Assembly (NCBI RefSeq): GCF_011927635.1
Contig: NZ_JAATJB010000001.1
Coordinates: forward strand, 496,001-560,000
DNA length: 64,000 bases
Direction: 5' to 3'
Source of the DNA: Sphingomonas trueperi
GTDB taxonomy: Bacteria > Pseudomonadota > Alphaproteobacteria > Sphingomonadales > Sphingomonadaceae
Shown: positions 45,057 through 53,555 of the stretch, piece by piece
Numbering within the stretch: position 1 is the first letter of the stretch
Layout: the number at the start of each line of letters is the position of its first letter
Translations under genes and position numbers: made by a program
The notes under the pieces: model-generated
Seen by the model: only the letters and a program-made list of their open reading frames with translations
Databases searched by the model: none
Told to the model about the DNA's origin: nothing

Positions 45057-45287
45057 TCAGATGCTGGCGCCTGCCGGATGGTCGGGCAGCTGGCTCTGGT
45101 CGGCGCCGTCGGCGGGGCCGCCGATCAGCACGAAGCGGCGGTCGCAATAGCCGCAATCGACATAGCCGGACTCGTCGATCTGCAGATAGACGCGCGGATG
45201 GCCGAGCGCGGCGGGCAGGCCGGGGCCGGTGCCGTCGCAGGCAACGCGGGCGTGGGCGGTACGGATGACTTCGGGCGGGGCGATCAT
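45057..45287 (-). CDS. Zinc-finger domain protein (ZF-CHCC type)
   Basis: A 76-residue protein with a single zinc-binding set: Cys17, His30, Cys45 and Cys48 (VACDG, GHPRVYLQID, GYVDCGYCDRRFVLI). This is the CHCC finger shared with the mitochondrial complex I subunit NDUFS6. In Alphaproteobacteria this small protein is thought to accompany respiratory complex I, but that is knowledge of the family rather than something shown here. The start MIAPPEV was preferred over a longer arginine-rich frame. Confidence 0.88.
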   Translation of the reverse strand: MIAPPEVIRTAHARVACDGTGPGLPAALGHPRVYLQIDESGYVDCGYCDRRFVLIGGPADGADQSQLPDHPAGASI

Positions 45288-45354
45288 GTCCCGCGCCTTA
45301 GCAAAGCGCGCGGGGGCTCGCAATCGGATGCGCAGGGTCTTAAAGCTGCCGGCC

Positions 45355-46272
45355 ATGACCCAGGCTGCGATCGCGATCGACACTCTCTGCAAGACCTATT
45401 CCGGCGGCAAGCGCGCGCTGGACGGGGTGAGCTTCGAGGTGCCGCGCGGGCAGATCTTCGGGCTGCTCGGCCCCAACGGCGCGGGCAAGTCGACGCTGAT
45501 CAACATCCTGGCGGGGCTGGTCAACAAGACCGACGGCAGGGTGTCGATCTGGGGCTTCGACATCGATGCGCACCCCCGCAACGCCAAGGCGAGCATCGGC
45601 ATCGTCAACCAGGAGATCCTGTTCGATCCCTTCTTCACGCCCAAGGAGACGCTGGAGATCCAGGCGGGGCTGTACGGCGTGACCAAGGACAGGTTCGATG
45701 CGATGGCGCTGCTCCGCGCGGTGCATCTGGAAGACAAGGCCAACGCCTATTCGCGGACGCTTTCGGGCGGCATGAAGCGGCGGCTGATGGTCGCCAAGGC
45801 GATGGTCCATTCGCCACCGATCATCGTGCTCGACGAGCCGACCGCCGGCGTTGACGTGGAACTGCGCCAGCAGCTCTGGGCCTATGTGAAGCAGCTCAAC
45901 CAGCGCGGCGTGACCGTGGTGCTGACGACGCACTATCTCGAAGAGGCCGAGGAGCTGTGCGATCGCATCGCGATCATCAACCACGGCCAGCTGATCGCCA
46001 ACAAGCCCACGCGCGAGCTGGTCGGCATGGCGCAGGAAAAGGTGGTCGAGGTGACGGTGGACCGCGACATCGCGGCGGCACCCGACAATGCCTGCTTCCA
46101 GAAGGTGGAGCTGAAGGGCGAGCGGGTGCTGGTGATCACCTATCGCAAGGACCAGGCGAACGCCGGCGAAGTGCTGGGCGCGGTGCAGGCGGCGGGGCTG
46201 GGGATCGTCGACGTCTCGACGCGCGAGGCGGACCTCGAGGATGTGTTCCTGAACCTGACGCGGGCGGCGTAG
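45355..46272 (+). CDS. ABC-2 type transporter ATP-binding protein
   Basis: A 305-residue ATPase. Walker A is LLGPNGAGKSTLINIL, the Q-loop IGIVNQEILFDP, signature YSRTLSGGMKRRLMVAKAM, Walker B PIIVLDEPTAG and the switch TTHYLEEAEELCD. The C-terminal ~75 residues are the extra domain found in DrrA/CcmA-like exporters. Such ATPases are normally followed by a membrane permease gene, but none is present; the next gene is an unrelated, opposite-strand ORF. Confidence 0.93.
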   Translation: MTQAAIAIDTLCKTYSGGKRALDGVSFEVPRGQIFGLLGPNGAGKSTLINILAGLVNKTDGRVSIWGFDIDAHPRNAKASIGIVNQEILFDPFFTPKETLEIQAGLYGVTKDRFDAMALLRAVHLEDKANAYSRTLSGGMKRRLMVAKAMVHSPPIIVLDEPTAGVDVELRQQLWAYVKQLNQRGVTVVLTTHYLEEAEELCDRIAIINHGQLIANKPTRELVGMAQEKVVEVTVDRDIAAAPDNACFQKVELKGERVLVITYRKDQANAGEVLGAVQAAGLGIVDVSTREADLEDVFLNLTRAA

Positions 46273-46290
46273 GGGGAACGAATTGCCGCG

Positions 46291-46740
46291 TTACCTTGAC
46301 CGGTCCCGCTTCTGATACGGCCGCAGACGTCTAATTTTTCGAGCCGCTCCGTGCCACAGGCGCGTTTCAAAGCTTCGTAACTCCGCCGCAGCCTCTGTAC
46401 CGCCAGCGTTGGCCGCATGGTGTAGCCACCTGCGATAGTTCAACATGTCGTTGCGATTGAAGCTGCTCACGGCGGCGTTCGCCGCAGCTCTGGCGTTCCC
46501 GCTTGCCCAAGCTCGCCGATACAGGCCGGCAGGGCTGAACGGGTCTGCGGCCTTGCCGAATGCGCCCAGGTCGTCGCCCTCGGCAAGCAAGTCAGCTATT
46601 TCTATCATGGCATCTGGATAATGGCGCAAGGCAAGATGCCAAACTATCGGCCGCCACACCCCGATCTTTCGTTCATGACGGATTCTAAGGGCTTTTTCGA
46701 AGAGGCGGTCGAAGCGCGCGCGGTCAGATGGAGTGGTCAC
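46291..46740 (-). CDS. Sel1-like repeat hypothetical protein, lower GC
   Basis: A predicted helical protein of 149 residues. The tail SPAGLYRRAWASGNARAAANAAVSSFNRNDMLNYRRWLHHAANAGGTEAAAEL has the paired-helix look of Sel1/TPR repeats, which usually bind other proteins. A GTG at 46740 with AGGTGG upstream is my preferred start; the frame stays open to an ATG at 46836 (181 residues). The base composition looks clearly lower in GC than the surrounding genes, suggesting recent acquisition. No function can be assigned. Confidence 0.62.
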   Translation of the reverse strand: MTTPSDRARFDRLFEKALRIRHERKIGVWRPIVWHLALRHYPDAMIEIADLLAEGDDLGAFGKAADPFSPAGLYRRAWASGNARAAANAAVSSFNRNDMLNYRRWLHHAANAGGTEAAAELRSFETRLWHGAARKIRRLRPYQKRDRSR

Positions 46741-46885
46741 GAAGCCACCTTGGCATTTGGTCCGAACGCGCACAACGCAACCGATGTCAGGAGGGCGCTG
46801 CCAGTTTCCCCACCATCGGCGGTTGCTTAGAGCCATCCGCCCGCGACGAGGTTGGGCTCGGCGTCCCGTTTAATATCAGACCTGC

Positions 46886-47779
46886 TCACCGCCGGTGCTT
46901 CGCGAAGAAGCTCCACATCGCCTCATTGTCCGCTACCCAAACATGGCCCGCGCCCTGCTTCACCCGGCCGGCCGCGTCCGCGCCGCCCGAGCAGCGGCTG
47001 AATCGTTCCTCCTTCACGTCGGTCGAAACTTCGCGCTCCACCGGCCCAACTCGGCACCCGTTCAGGTCCGCCCAGCGGACCAGCGCGGTGTGCATCGTGT
47101 ACTGCCAATAGCCCGCGCCGCCGCCCTGCACGGGGTTGGTGGTGTCGGCATCGCCGGCGAAGGCCAGCACCGGGATCGGCCGCGATGGCGTGCAGGTCGC
47201 CGGATCGGGGACGCGGGGCAGGTCCTTGCGCGGATTGCCGGCGCGCAGGCCCACCACCGGGGCGATCGCGGCGAAGCGGTCGGCCGCGACGCAGCCGAGC
47301 CAGGAGGTCATCCGCCCGCCGCCCGAATAGCCCGTGGCGTAGATGCGCGCGCGATCCACGCAGCCCTTGGTCGCCAGCTGGTCGATCGCGGTCTGCACGA
47401 AGGCGACGTCGTCGGCATCGTCGGGGCCGGGGATCTTGCCGGTCACCGTCGGCACGCCCGGGATGTTCCACACGAAACCGCCTTCCGCCGGAATGCCGCC
47501 ATCGGGCGCGGCGAGGAGGAAGCCGTGGCGGTCCGCGGTCGCCTCCAGCTTCGATTGGTCGAGGATGTCGCGGCCCTTGCCGGTGCTGCCGTGGAACACG
47601 AACACCAAAGGCAGCCGGGCGGCGCTGCGACCGGCAGGCACATGCACCAGCATCGAGCGCCCGGTGCCTTCGATCGCCACCGGCACCGTCGTCCCCGCTG
47701 GCCCAAGCCGACACGTCGCCGCCTGCGCCGAGCCGCTGCCGAACAGCGCCGCCACTCCGATCCACCAGCCTAACCGCAT
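46886..47779 (-). CDS. Secreted LpqC/PHB-depolymerase-type esterase
   Basis: A 297-residue alpha/beta hydrolase with a signal peptide (MRLGWWIGVAALFGSGSAQA). The nucleophile Ser152 is in ATGYSGGGRMTSWLGC, the acid in AFAGDADTTNPVQ (Asp210 or 212) and His279 in QGAGHVWVADN. The oxyanion segment is LVFVFHGSTG. The family includes short-chain PHB depolymerases and feruloyl or acetyl-xylan esterases. Other xylan enzymes in the window favour a hemicellulose ester, but no granule-binding or CBM domain decides it. The ATG at 47779 lies 8-9 bp after GAGGAG. Confidence 0.88.
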   Translation of the reverse strand: MRLGWWIGVAALFGSGSAQAATCRLGPAGTTVPVAIEGTGRSMLVHVPAGRSAARLPLVFVFHGSTGKGRDILDQSKLEATADRHGFLLAAPDGGIPAEGGFVWNIPGVPTVTGKIPGPDDADDVAFVQTAIDQLATKGCVDRARIYATGYSGGGRMTSWLGCVAADRFAAIAPVVGLRAGNPRKDLPRVPDPATCTPSRPIPVLAFAGDADTTNPVQGGGAGYWQYTMHTALVRWADLNGCRVGPVEREVSTDVKEERFSRCSGGADAAGRVKQGAGHVWVADNEAMWSFFAKHRR

Positions 47780-47872
47780 GCATCTCTCCTCTTCGCTAAC
47801 CCCTATGGTCCAAGGGTAGGGATTGCGGAACCCGCCCCATGCGGGCTTAAAGCGCCGCAAAGGAGTGCCTCT

Positions 47873-49477
47873 TTGTCCGACACCACCCACGAAAGCGATG
47901 TCCTGGTCCTCGGTTCCGGCGCGGCGGGGCTTACCACCGCGCTCCATCTGGCGGACAGGTTCAAGGTGACGGTGCTGGCCAAGGGCGGCTTTGCCGAGGG
48001 CTCGACCGCCTGGGCGCAGGGCGGCATCGCCGCGGTGCTGGAAGACGGCGACACCTTCGAGAGCCATATCGAGGACACGATGGTCGCCGGCGCCGGCCTC
48101 AACGATCGCGCGACGGTGGAGATGGTGGTCGAGAATGCGCCCGCCGCGATCGAGCGGCTGGTCCAGCTCGGGGTGCCGTTCAATACCGAGGGCAATGCGC
48201 TGCACCTCACCCGCGAGGGCGGCCACAGCCATCGCCGCATCGCGCATGTCGACGACGCGACCGGCCTCGCCGTGCAGACCGCTTTGCTCCGCGCCGCGCA
48301 GGCGCATCCGAACATCACGCTCGTGCCCGACATGGTGGTGATCGACCTCGCCACCAGCCGGCACGAACTCCGCTATTCGGGCGCGGGCAATGTCTGGGGC
48401 GTCTATGCCTTCAACCGCGCGACCAACCGGGTCGAGCTGTTCACCGCCCGGGCGACCGTGCTGGCGACGGGCGGGGCGGGGCGCACCTATCTCTTCTCCA
48501 CCGCCCCGCGCGGCGCGACCGGGGACGGCATTGCGATGGCGTGGCGCGCGGGCTGCCGCATCTCGAACATGGAGATGATGCAGTTCCATCCGACCTGCCT
48601 GTACAATCTCGACGTCAAGAACTTCCTGATCACCGAGGCGGTGCGCGGCGAGGGCGGCCACCTGCTGCTGCCCCCCGATGCCGGCGAGGAAGCGGGGCAC
48701 CGCTTCATGCCCGATTTCGACGCGCGGCTGGAGCTGGCGCCGCGCGACATCGTGGCGCGGGCGATCGACCATGAGATCAAGCGGCTCGGCCTCGACTATG
48801 TCCATCTCGACATCAGCCATATGGGCGCGGACTTCGTCCAGCACCATTTCCCGACCATCTACCACCGCCTGCTCGACCTCGACATCGACATGACGAAGGA
48901 GCCCATCCCGGTGGTCCCCGCCCAGCATTACACCTGCGGCGGCGTGGTGATCGATCGCGACGGGCGGACCGACCTGCCGGGCCTCTATGCCGCGGGCGAG
49001 GTCAGCCAGTCGGGGCTGCACGGCGCCAATCGCCTGGCGTCCAACTCGCTGCTCGAATGCTTCGTGTTCGGCGAGGCGGTGGCGAATCACATCAGTGCGC
49101 ATTGGGGCGAGCTCGCGCCGCCGCCGGCGATCCGGCCCTGGGACGAGAGCCGCGTGACCGATTCCGACGAGGAAGTCGTCATCAAGCAGAACTGGACCGA
49201 GATTCGCCGCTTCATGTGGAACTATGTCGGCATCGTCCGCACCACCAAGCGGCTGGAGCGCGCCGCGCACCGCATCAAGCTGCTGCGCGAGGAAGTCGCC
49301 GACTATTACGGCCATTTTCGCGTCACCCCCGACCTGATTGAGCTGCGCAACCTGCTGGAAAGCGCTGATCTGATCGTCCGCTCGGCGCTCCACCGCAAGG
49401 AGAGCCGGGGCCTGCACTATACGCTCGACTATCCGGAGACGCTGGCGGAGGCGGTGGACACGGTGCTGGTGCCTTGA
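47873..49477 (+). CDS. nadB: L-aspartate oxidase
   Basis: A 534-residue FAD enzyme making iminoaspartate for NAD synthesis. It carries the FAD motif VLVLGSGAAGLTTALHLAD, GSTAWAQGGIAAVL, the substrate loop EGGHSHRRIAHVDDATG, QFHPTCLYN, HYTCGGVVIDRDGRTDLPGLYAAGEVSQSGLHGANRLASNSLLEC and a C-terminal three-helix domain. The start is TTG, seven bases after AGGAG; no better ATG exists. nadA and nadC, usual partners, are not adjacent. Confidence 0.95.
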   Translation: MSDTTHESDVLVLGSGAAGLTTALHLADRFKVTVLAKGGFAEGSTAWAQGGIAAVLEDGDTFESHIEDTMVAGAGLNDRATVEMVVENAPAAIERLVQLGVPFNTEGNALHLTREGGHSHRRIAHVDDATGLAVQTALLRAAQAHPNITLVPDMVVIDLATSRHELRYSGAGNVWGVYAFNRATNRVELFTARATVLATGGAGRTYLFSTAPRGATGDGIAMAWRAGCRISNMEMMQFHPTCLYNLDVKNFLITEAVRGEGGHLLLPPDAGEEAGHRFMPDFDARLELAPRDIVARAIDHEIKRLGLDYVHLDISHMGADFVQHHFPTIYHRLLDLDIDMTKEPIPVVPAQHYTCGGVVIDRDGRTDLPGLYAAGEVSQSGLHGANRLASNSLLECFVFGEAVANHISAHWGELAPPPAIRPWDESRVTDSDEEVVIKQNWTEIRRFMWNYVGIVRTTKRLERAAHRIKLLREEVADYYGHFRVTPDLIELRNLLESADLIVRSALHRKESRGLHYTLDYPETLAEAVDTVLVP

Positions 49478-49571
49478 TTGCGATTCCGGGAGGTCCACGC
49501 CTCGTCGCTCCTCCGACTCGCTTCGTCGCATTGCGGGAATCCCGCGCTTTGCCGCCCTTAGGGGCCGTCAC

Positions 49572-50720
49572 ATGATGGAGGTGGGCAAGAGGTTGGTTGC
49601 GGTGCGTAAGATCCGGTTTTCGAAAGTCGAGCGTGCGCTGACCGTTGCGGGGCTTGGCCCTGCGATGCTGCTGGGCTGCGCCGTCCACGAACACCCCGAA
49701 CTCGCCGCCTATCTGCCTGCGCCCAATTACGGCGTGCTGATGCCGATCCCGCGTGCCCAGGCCGCGCCCCGCCCCGAAGTGCCGCCGCCCCCGGGCCTGG
49801 TGAATCGTCTCTCGGACATCGCGCATGATTTCGACGGCGTCGTCGGCATCGCGGTGACCAGCGTCGATCGCAACTGGACCGCCTCGCAGGGCGGCGCGCG
49901 CAAGCTGCCGCAGCAGAGCGTCTCCAAGCTGTGGGTGGCGATGACCGTGCTCGACCAGGTCGACCAGGGCCGCATCCGGCTGAACGACCCGCTCGTCATC
50001 ACCCGCGCCGATTTCACCCTGTTCCACCAGCCCGTCGCGTCGCTGGTGAAGGGCGATCAGGGCTATCAGAGCACCGTGGGCGAGATCCTGCGGCGCGCGC
50101 TGACGATGAGCGACAATACCTGCAACGACAAGCTGCTGCGTCTTGTCGGCGGGCCGCCGGCGGTGCGATCGTTCATCGCGCGCAATGCGCTCGGCTCGAT
50201 CCGCTTCGGGCCGGGCGAGAAACTGCTCCAGCTCGGCACCTCGGGGCTGCCCGCCTGGAAGCCCGAATATTCGATGGGCAACAGCTTCTCCGTCGCCCGC
50301 GCCCAGCTGCCCCGCGCGACGCGCGTCGCCGCCTTCCAGCGCTACGTCGCCGATCCGCCCGACGGCGCGGCGCCGCTCGCCATCGCGGGCGCGCTCGCGC
50401 GGCTGAAGCGCGGCGAGCTGCTTTCGCCCGTCTCCACCCAGTGGCTGATCGCGACCATGCAGGCCTCGCACACCGGCAAGTACCGCCTGCGCGGCGCGCT
50501 GCCGCCGGGCTGGCAGCTCGCCCACAAGACCGGCACCGGGCAGGACCTGTTTGGGCGCACCGCGGGCTATAACGACGTCGCGCTGCTTACCGCGCCCGAC
50601 GGTCGTTCCTATGCGCTGGCGGTGATGATCGGCGACACGCCGCGGCCGATCAACGAGCGCCAGCTGCTGATGCAGGGCGTGGTGCGCGCGGTCGTCGCCG
50701 AGCATCAGCTGGGCGCCTGA
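49572..50720 (+). CDS. Beta-lactamase-fold lipoprotein (class A-like serine hydrolase)
   Basis: A 382-residue protein with a lipoprotein-like signal (GLGPAMLLGC, Cys36), then a proline-rich linker and a serine beta-lactamase/DD-peptidase fold. The three active-site motifs are present: SVSK (Ser116-Lys119), SDN (180-182) and KTG (319-321). Between SDN and KTG there are ~35 extra residues, and the omega-loop stretch AWKPEYS aligns with the usual WEPELN, putting Lys where the deacylating Glu166 normally is. It may therefore be a slow or non-lactamase enzyme, for example acting on peptidoglycan. Alignment of that loop is tentative. Confidence 0.83.
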   Translation: MMEVGKRLVAVRKIRFSKVERALTVAGLGPAMLLGCAVHEHPELAAYLPAPNYGVLMPIPRAQAAPRPEVPPPPGLVNRLSDIAHDFDGVVGIAVTSVDRNWTASQGGARKLPQQSVSKLWVAMTVLDQVDQGRIRLNDPLVITRADFTLFHQPVASLVKGDQGYQSTVGEILRRALTMSDNTCNDKLLRLVGGPPAVRSFIARNALGSIRFGPGEKLLQLGTSGLPAWKPEYSMGNSFSVARAQLPRATRVAAFQRYVADPPDGAAPLAIAGALARLKRGELLSPVSTQWLIATMQASHTGKYRLRGALPPGWQLAHKTGTGQDLFGRTAGYNDVALLTAPDGRSYALAVMIGDTPRPINERQLLMQGVVRAVVAEHQLGA

Positions 50721-50798
50721 AACAGAGCCTAAAACTGGGGCCTAAAACAGAGGCATCGGCGGGATGACGGCGGCGCACCGCGCTGCTATCTCCCGCCC

Positions 50799-53555
50799 AT
50801 GCCCCATCTCTATCTCGTCGACGGCTCCAGCTACATCTTCCGCGCCTATCACCGGCTGCCGCCGCTGACCAACAAGCATGGCGAGCCGGTGGGGGCGGTG
50901 TACGGCTACACCAGCATGCTGTGGAAGCTCGCCGACGAGCTCCACAAGGCCGATGGGCCCACCCATATGGCGGTGATTCTCGACAAGTCCGAGCATACCT
51001 TCCGCAACGAGCTCTACGACCAGTACAAGGCGCACCGCCCGCCGGCGCCGGAAGATCTGGTCCCGCAGTTTCCAATGATCCGCGACGCGACGCGCGCCTT
51101 CAGCCTGCCCTGCATCGAGGAGCTGGGCTGGGAGGCCGACGACCTGATCGCCAGCTACACCAAGGCGGCGCTGGCGCAGGGCTGGCAGGTGACGATCGTC
51201 AGCTCCGACAAGGACCTGATGCAGCTGATGACGGACCCTTCCGTCGACATGCTCGACACGATGAACAATCGGCGGATGGGGCCCGACGACACGCGCGAAA
51301 AGTTCGGCGTCGGCCCGGAGAAGCTCGGCGAAGTGCTCGCGCTGATGGGCGACAGCGTCGACAACGTCCCCGGCGTGCCGGGCGTCGGCCCCAAGACCGC
51401 CGCCAAGCTGATCCTCGAACATGGCGATCTCGAATCGGTGCTCGCCGCAGCACCGGGCATGAAGAAGGGCAAGCTGCGCGACAATCTGATCGAGCATGCC
51501 GACCTCGCCCGGCTGAGCCACAAGCTTGTCACGCTTGCCTGCGACGTGCCGCTGCCCGAGCCGCTGGAGGCGCTGGAGCTGCAGGGCATCCCCGATGCAC
51601 CGCTCCGCGCGTTCCTCGAGCATCACGGCTTCAAGACCTTGCTCTCGCGCCTGTCCTCGGTCGCCGATGCGCCGGTGGAGGTGCACGCGGCGCCGGGCGT
51701 CGAGGAAGACCCGCCCTGCAACCATGACGGCTACGAGACCGTGACCGACATGGACGCGCTCGATCGCTGGATCACCGCCGCGCGCCACCAGGGCTGGGTG
51801 GCGATCGATACCGAGACGAGCGGGCTCGATGCGACCCAGGCTGATCTGGTCGGGGTCAGCATGGCGCTGGCGCCCAACCTCGCCTGCTATGTCCCGCTCG
51901 GCCATGGCGGGACGGACATGTTCGCCGAAAAGCCGGTGCAGCTCGACCGCGCCGAGGCGATCGCCCGGCTCAAGCCGCTGCTGGAGGACCCCGCCGTCCT
52001 CAAGATCGGCCATAACCTCAAGTACGACATGATCGTGCTCGGCCGCGCCGGCATCCGCGTCGCGCCCTATGACGATACGATCGTGATGAGCTTCGATCTC
52101 GATGCCGGGCTGCACGGCCACGGCATGGACGAGCTCGCCGCCACCCATCTCGCGCACAGCTGCATCGCCTATAAGGACGTCGTCGGCACGGGGAAGAGCC
52201 AGCTCAGCTTCGGCCAGGTCGATCTCAAGGCCGCGACCCGCTACGCCGCCGAGGATGCCGACGTCACGCTGCGGCTGTGGCGCCGATTGAAGCCCCGGCT
52301 CGCCTATGAGAGCGTGACCCGGGTCTATGAGAGCGTCGATCGCCCGCTCGTCGCGGTGCTCGCCGAGATGGAAAGCACCGGCATCAAGGTCGATGCCGGG
52401 GTGTTGTCGAAACTCTCCTCCGATTTCGCGCAGCAGATCGCCGCGCTGGAGGAAGAGATTCACGTCATCGCGGGCTTCAAGTTCACCATCGGCAGCCCCA
52501 AGCAGCTGGGCGACGTGCTGTTCGACAAGATGGGGATCAAGGGTGGCCGCAAGGGCAAGTCGGGCGTCTATTCGACAGATGTCAACGAGCTGGAGCGCAT
52601 CGCCGCCGACAAGGATTCTCCCGGCCGCGAGATGGTGCTGAAGGTGCTCGACTGGCGCCAGCTCTCCAAGCTCAAATCGACCTATACCGATGCGCTGCAG
52701 GCGCAGATCAACCCGCATACCGGCCGCGTCCACACCAGCTACAGCCTGACCGGCGCGCAGACCGGGCGGCTCTCCTCGACCGATCCCAACCTGCAGAACA
52801 TTCCGGTGCGCACCGAGACCGGCCGCCAGATTCGCGACGCGTTCGTGGCGGAGCCGGGCAACGTCATCCTCTCGGCCGACTATTCGCAGATCGAGCTGCG
52901 GCTGGCTGCGCACATCGCCGACGTGCCGGCGCTGCGCACCGCCTTTGCGAACGGGGACGACATCCACAGCCTGACCGCGATGGAGCTGTTCGGCGAGGTG
53001 AACCGCGACACCCGCGGCCGCGCCAAGACGATCAACTTCGCGATCCTGTACGGCATCTCACGCTGGGGCCTCGCGGGCCGGCTCGACGTGACGCCGGACG
53101 AGGCGCAGGCGATGATCAACCGCTATTTCGAGCGCTTCCCGGGCATCAACCGCTACATCGCCGACACGCTACGCGAGGCGAAGGAGCGCGGCTACACCAC
53201 CACCTTGTTCGGCCGGAAGACGCACTTCCCGCGGCTCAAGGCCTCCAACCCCAACGAGCGCGCGGGCAGCGAGCGCGCCGCGATCAACGCGCCGATCCAG
53301 GGCACCAGCGCCGACATCATCAAGCGCGCGATGGCGCGGATGGTCCCGGCACTGCGCGAGGCAGGGCTCACCCAAGTCCGCATGCTCCTCCAGGTGCACG
53401 ACGAACTGGTGTTCGAGCTGCCCGAGGGCGATGTCGAGGCCGCGCGGCCGATCATCGAGCGGGTGATGGCCACCGCTGCCGAACCTGCGATCCAGCTCAC
53501 CGTGCCGCTGGGCGTGGAGATCGGCGTCGGCCCCAGCTGGGGCGCCGCGCATTGA
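50799..53555 (+). CDS. polA: DNA polymerase I
   Basis: A 918-residue enzyme with three intact domains. The 5'-3' exonuclease (1-~290) has YLVDGSSYIFRAYH and SSDKDLMQL..DTMNN. The 3'-5' exonuclease (~320-500) keeps the acidic residues in AIDTETSGLD, IGHNLKYDM and YAAEDADV, so proofreading should work. The polymerase (~520-918) has DYSQIELRLAAHIA, KTINFAILYG and LLQVHDELVFE. The stop overlaps the TTG start of the flippase gene. Confidence 0.97.
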   Translation: MPHLYLVDGSSYIFRAYHRLPPLTNKHGEPVGAVYGYTSMLWKLADELHKADGPTHMAVILDKSEHTFRNELYDQYKAHRPPAPEDLVPQFPMIRDATRAFSLPCIEELGWEADDLIASYTKAALAQGWQVTIVSSDKDLMQLMTDPSVDMLDTMNNRRMGPDDTREKFGVGPEKLGEVLALMGDSVDNVPGVPGVGPKTAAKLILEHGDLESVLAAAPGMKKGKLRDNLIEHADLARLSHKLVTLACDVPLPEPLEALELQGIPDAPLRAFLEHHGFKTLLSRLSSVADAPVEVHAAPGVEEDPPCNHDGYETVTDMDALDRWITAARHQGWVAIDTETSGLDATQADLVGVSMALAPNLACYVPLGHGGTDMFAEKPVQLDRAEAIARLKPLLEDPAVLKIGHNLKYDMIVLGRAGIRVAPYDDTIVMSFDLDAGLHGHGMDELAATHLAHSCIAYKDVVGTGKSQLSFGQVDLKAATRYAAEDADVTLRLWRRLKPRLAYESVTRVYESVDRPLVAVLAEMESTGIKVDAGVLSKLSSDFAQQIAALEEEIHVIAGFKFTIGSPKQLGDVLFDKMGIKGGRKGKSGVYSTDVNELERIAADKDSPGREMVLKVLDWRQLSKLKSTYTDALQAQINPHTGRVHTSYSLTGAQTGRLSSTDPNLQNIPVRTETGRQIRDAFVAEPGNVILSADYSQIELRLAAHIADVPALRTAFANGDDIHSLTAMELFGEVNRDTRGRAKTINFAILYGISRWGLAGRLDVTPDEAQAMINRYFERFPGINRYIADTLREAKERGYTTTLFGRKTHFPRLKASNPNERAGSERAAINAPIQGTSADIIKRAMARMVPALREAGLTQVRMLLQVHDELVFELPEGDVEAARPIIERVMATAAEPAIQLTVPLGVEIGVGPSWGAAH

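Noticed and set aside
46291..46836. Full-length ATG start at 46836 for the Sel1-like gene
   Set aside because: The extra 32 residues (Trp/Arg-rich) look non-coding, and no ribosome site precedes that ATG. The GTG at 46740 has AGGTGG upstream. The choice is not certain.
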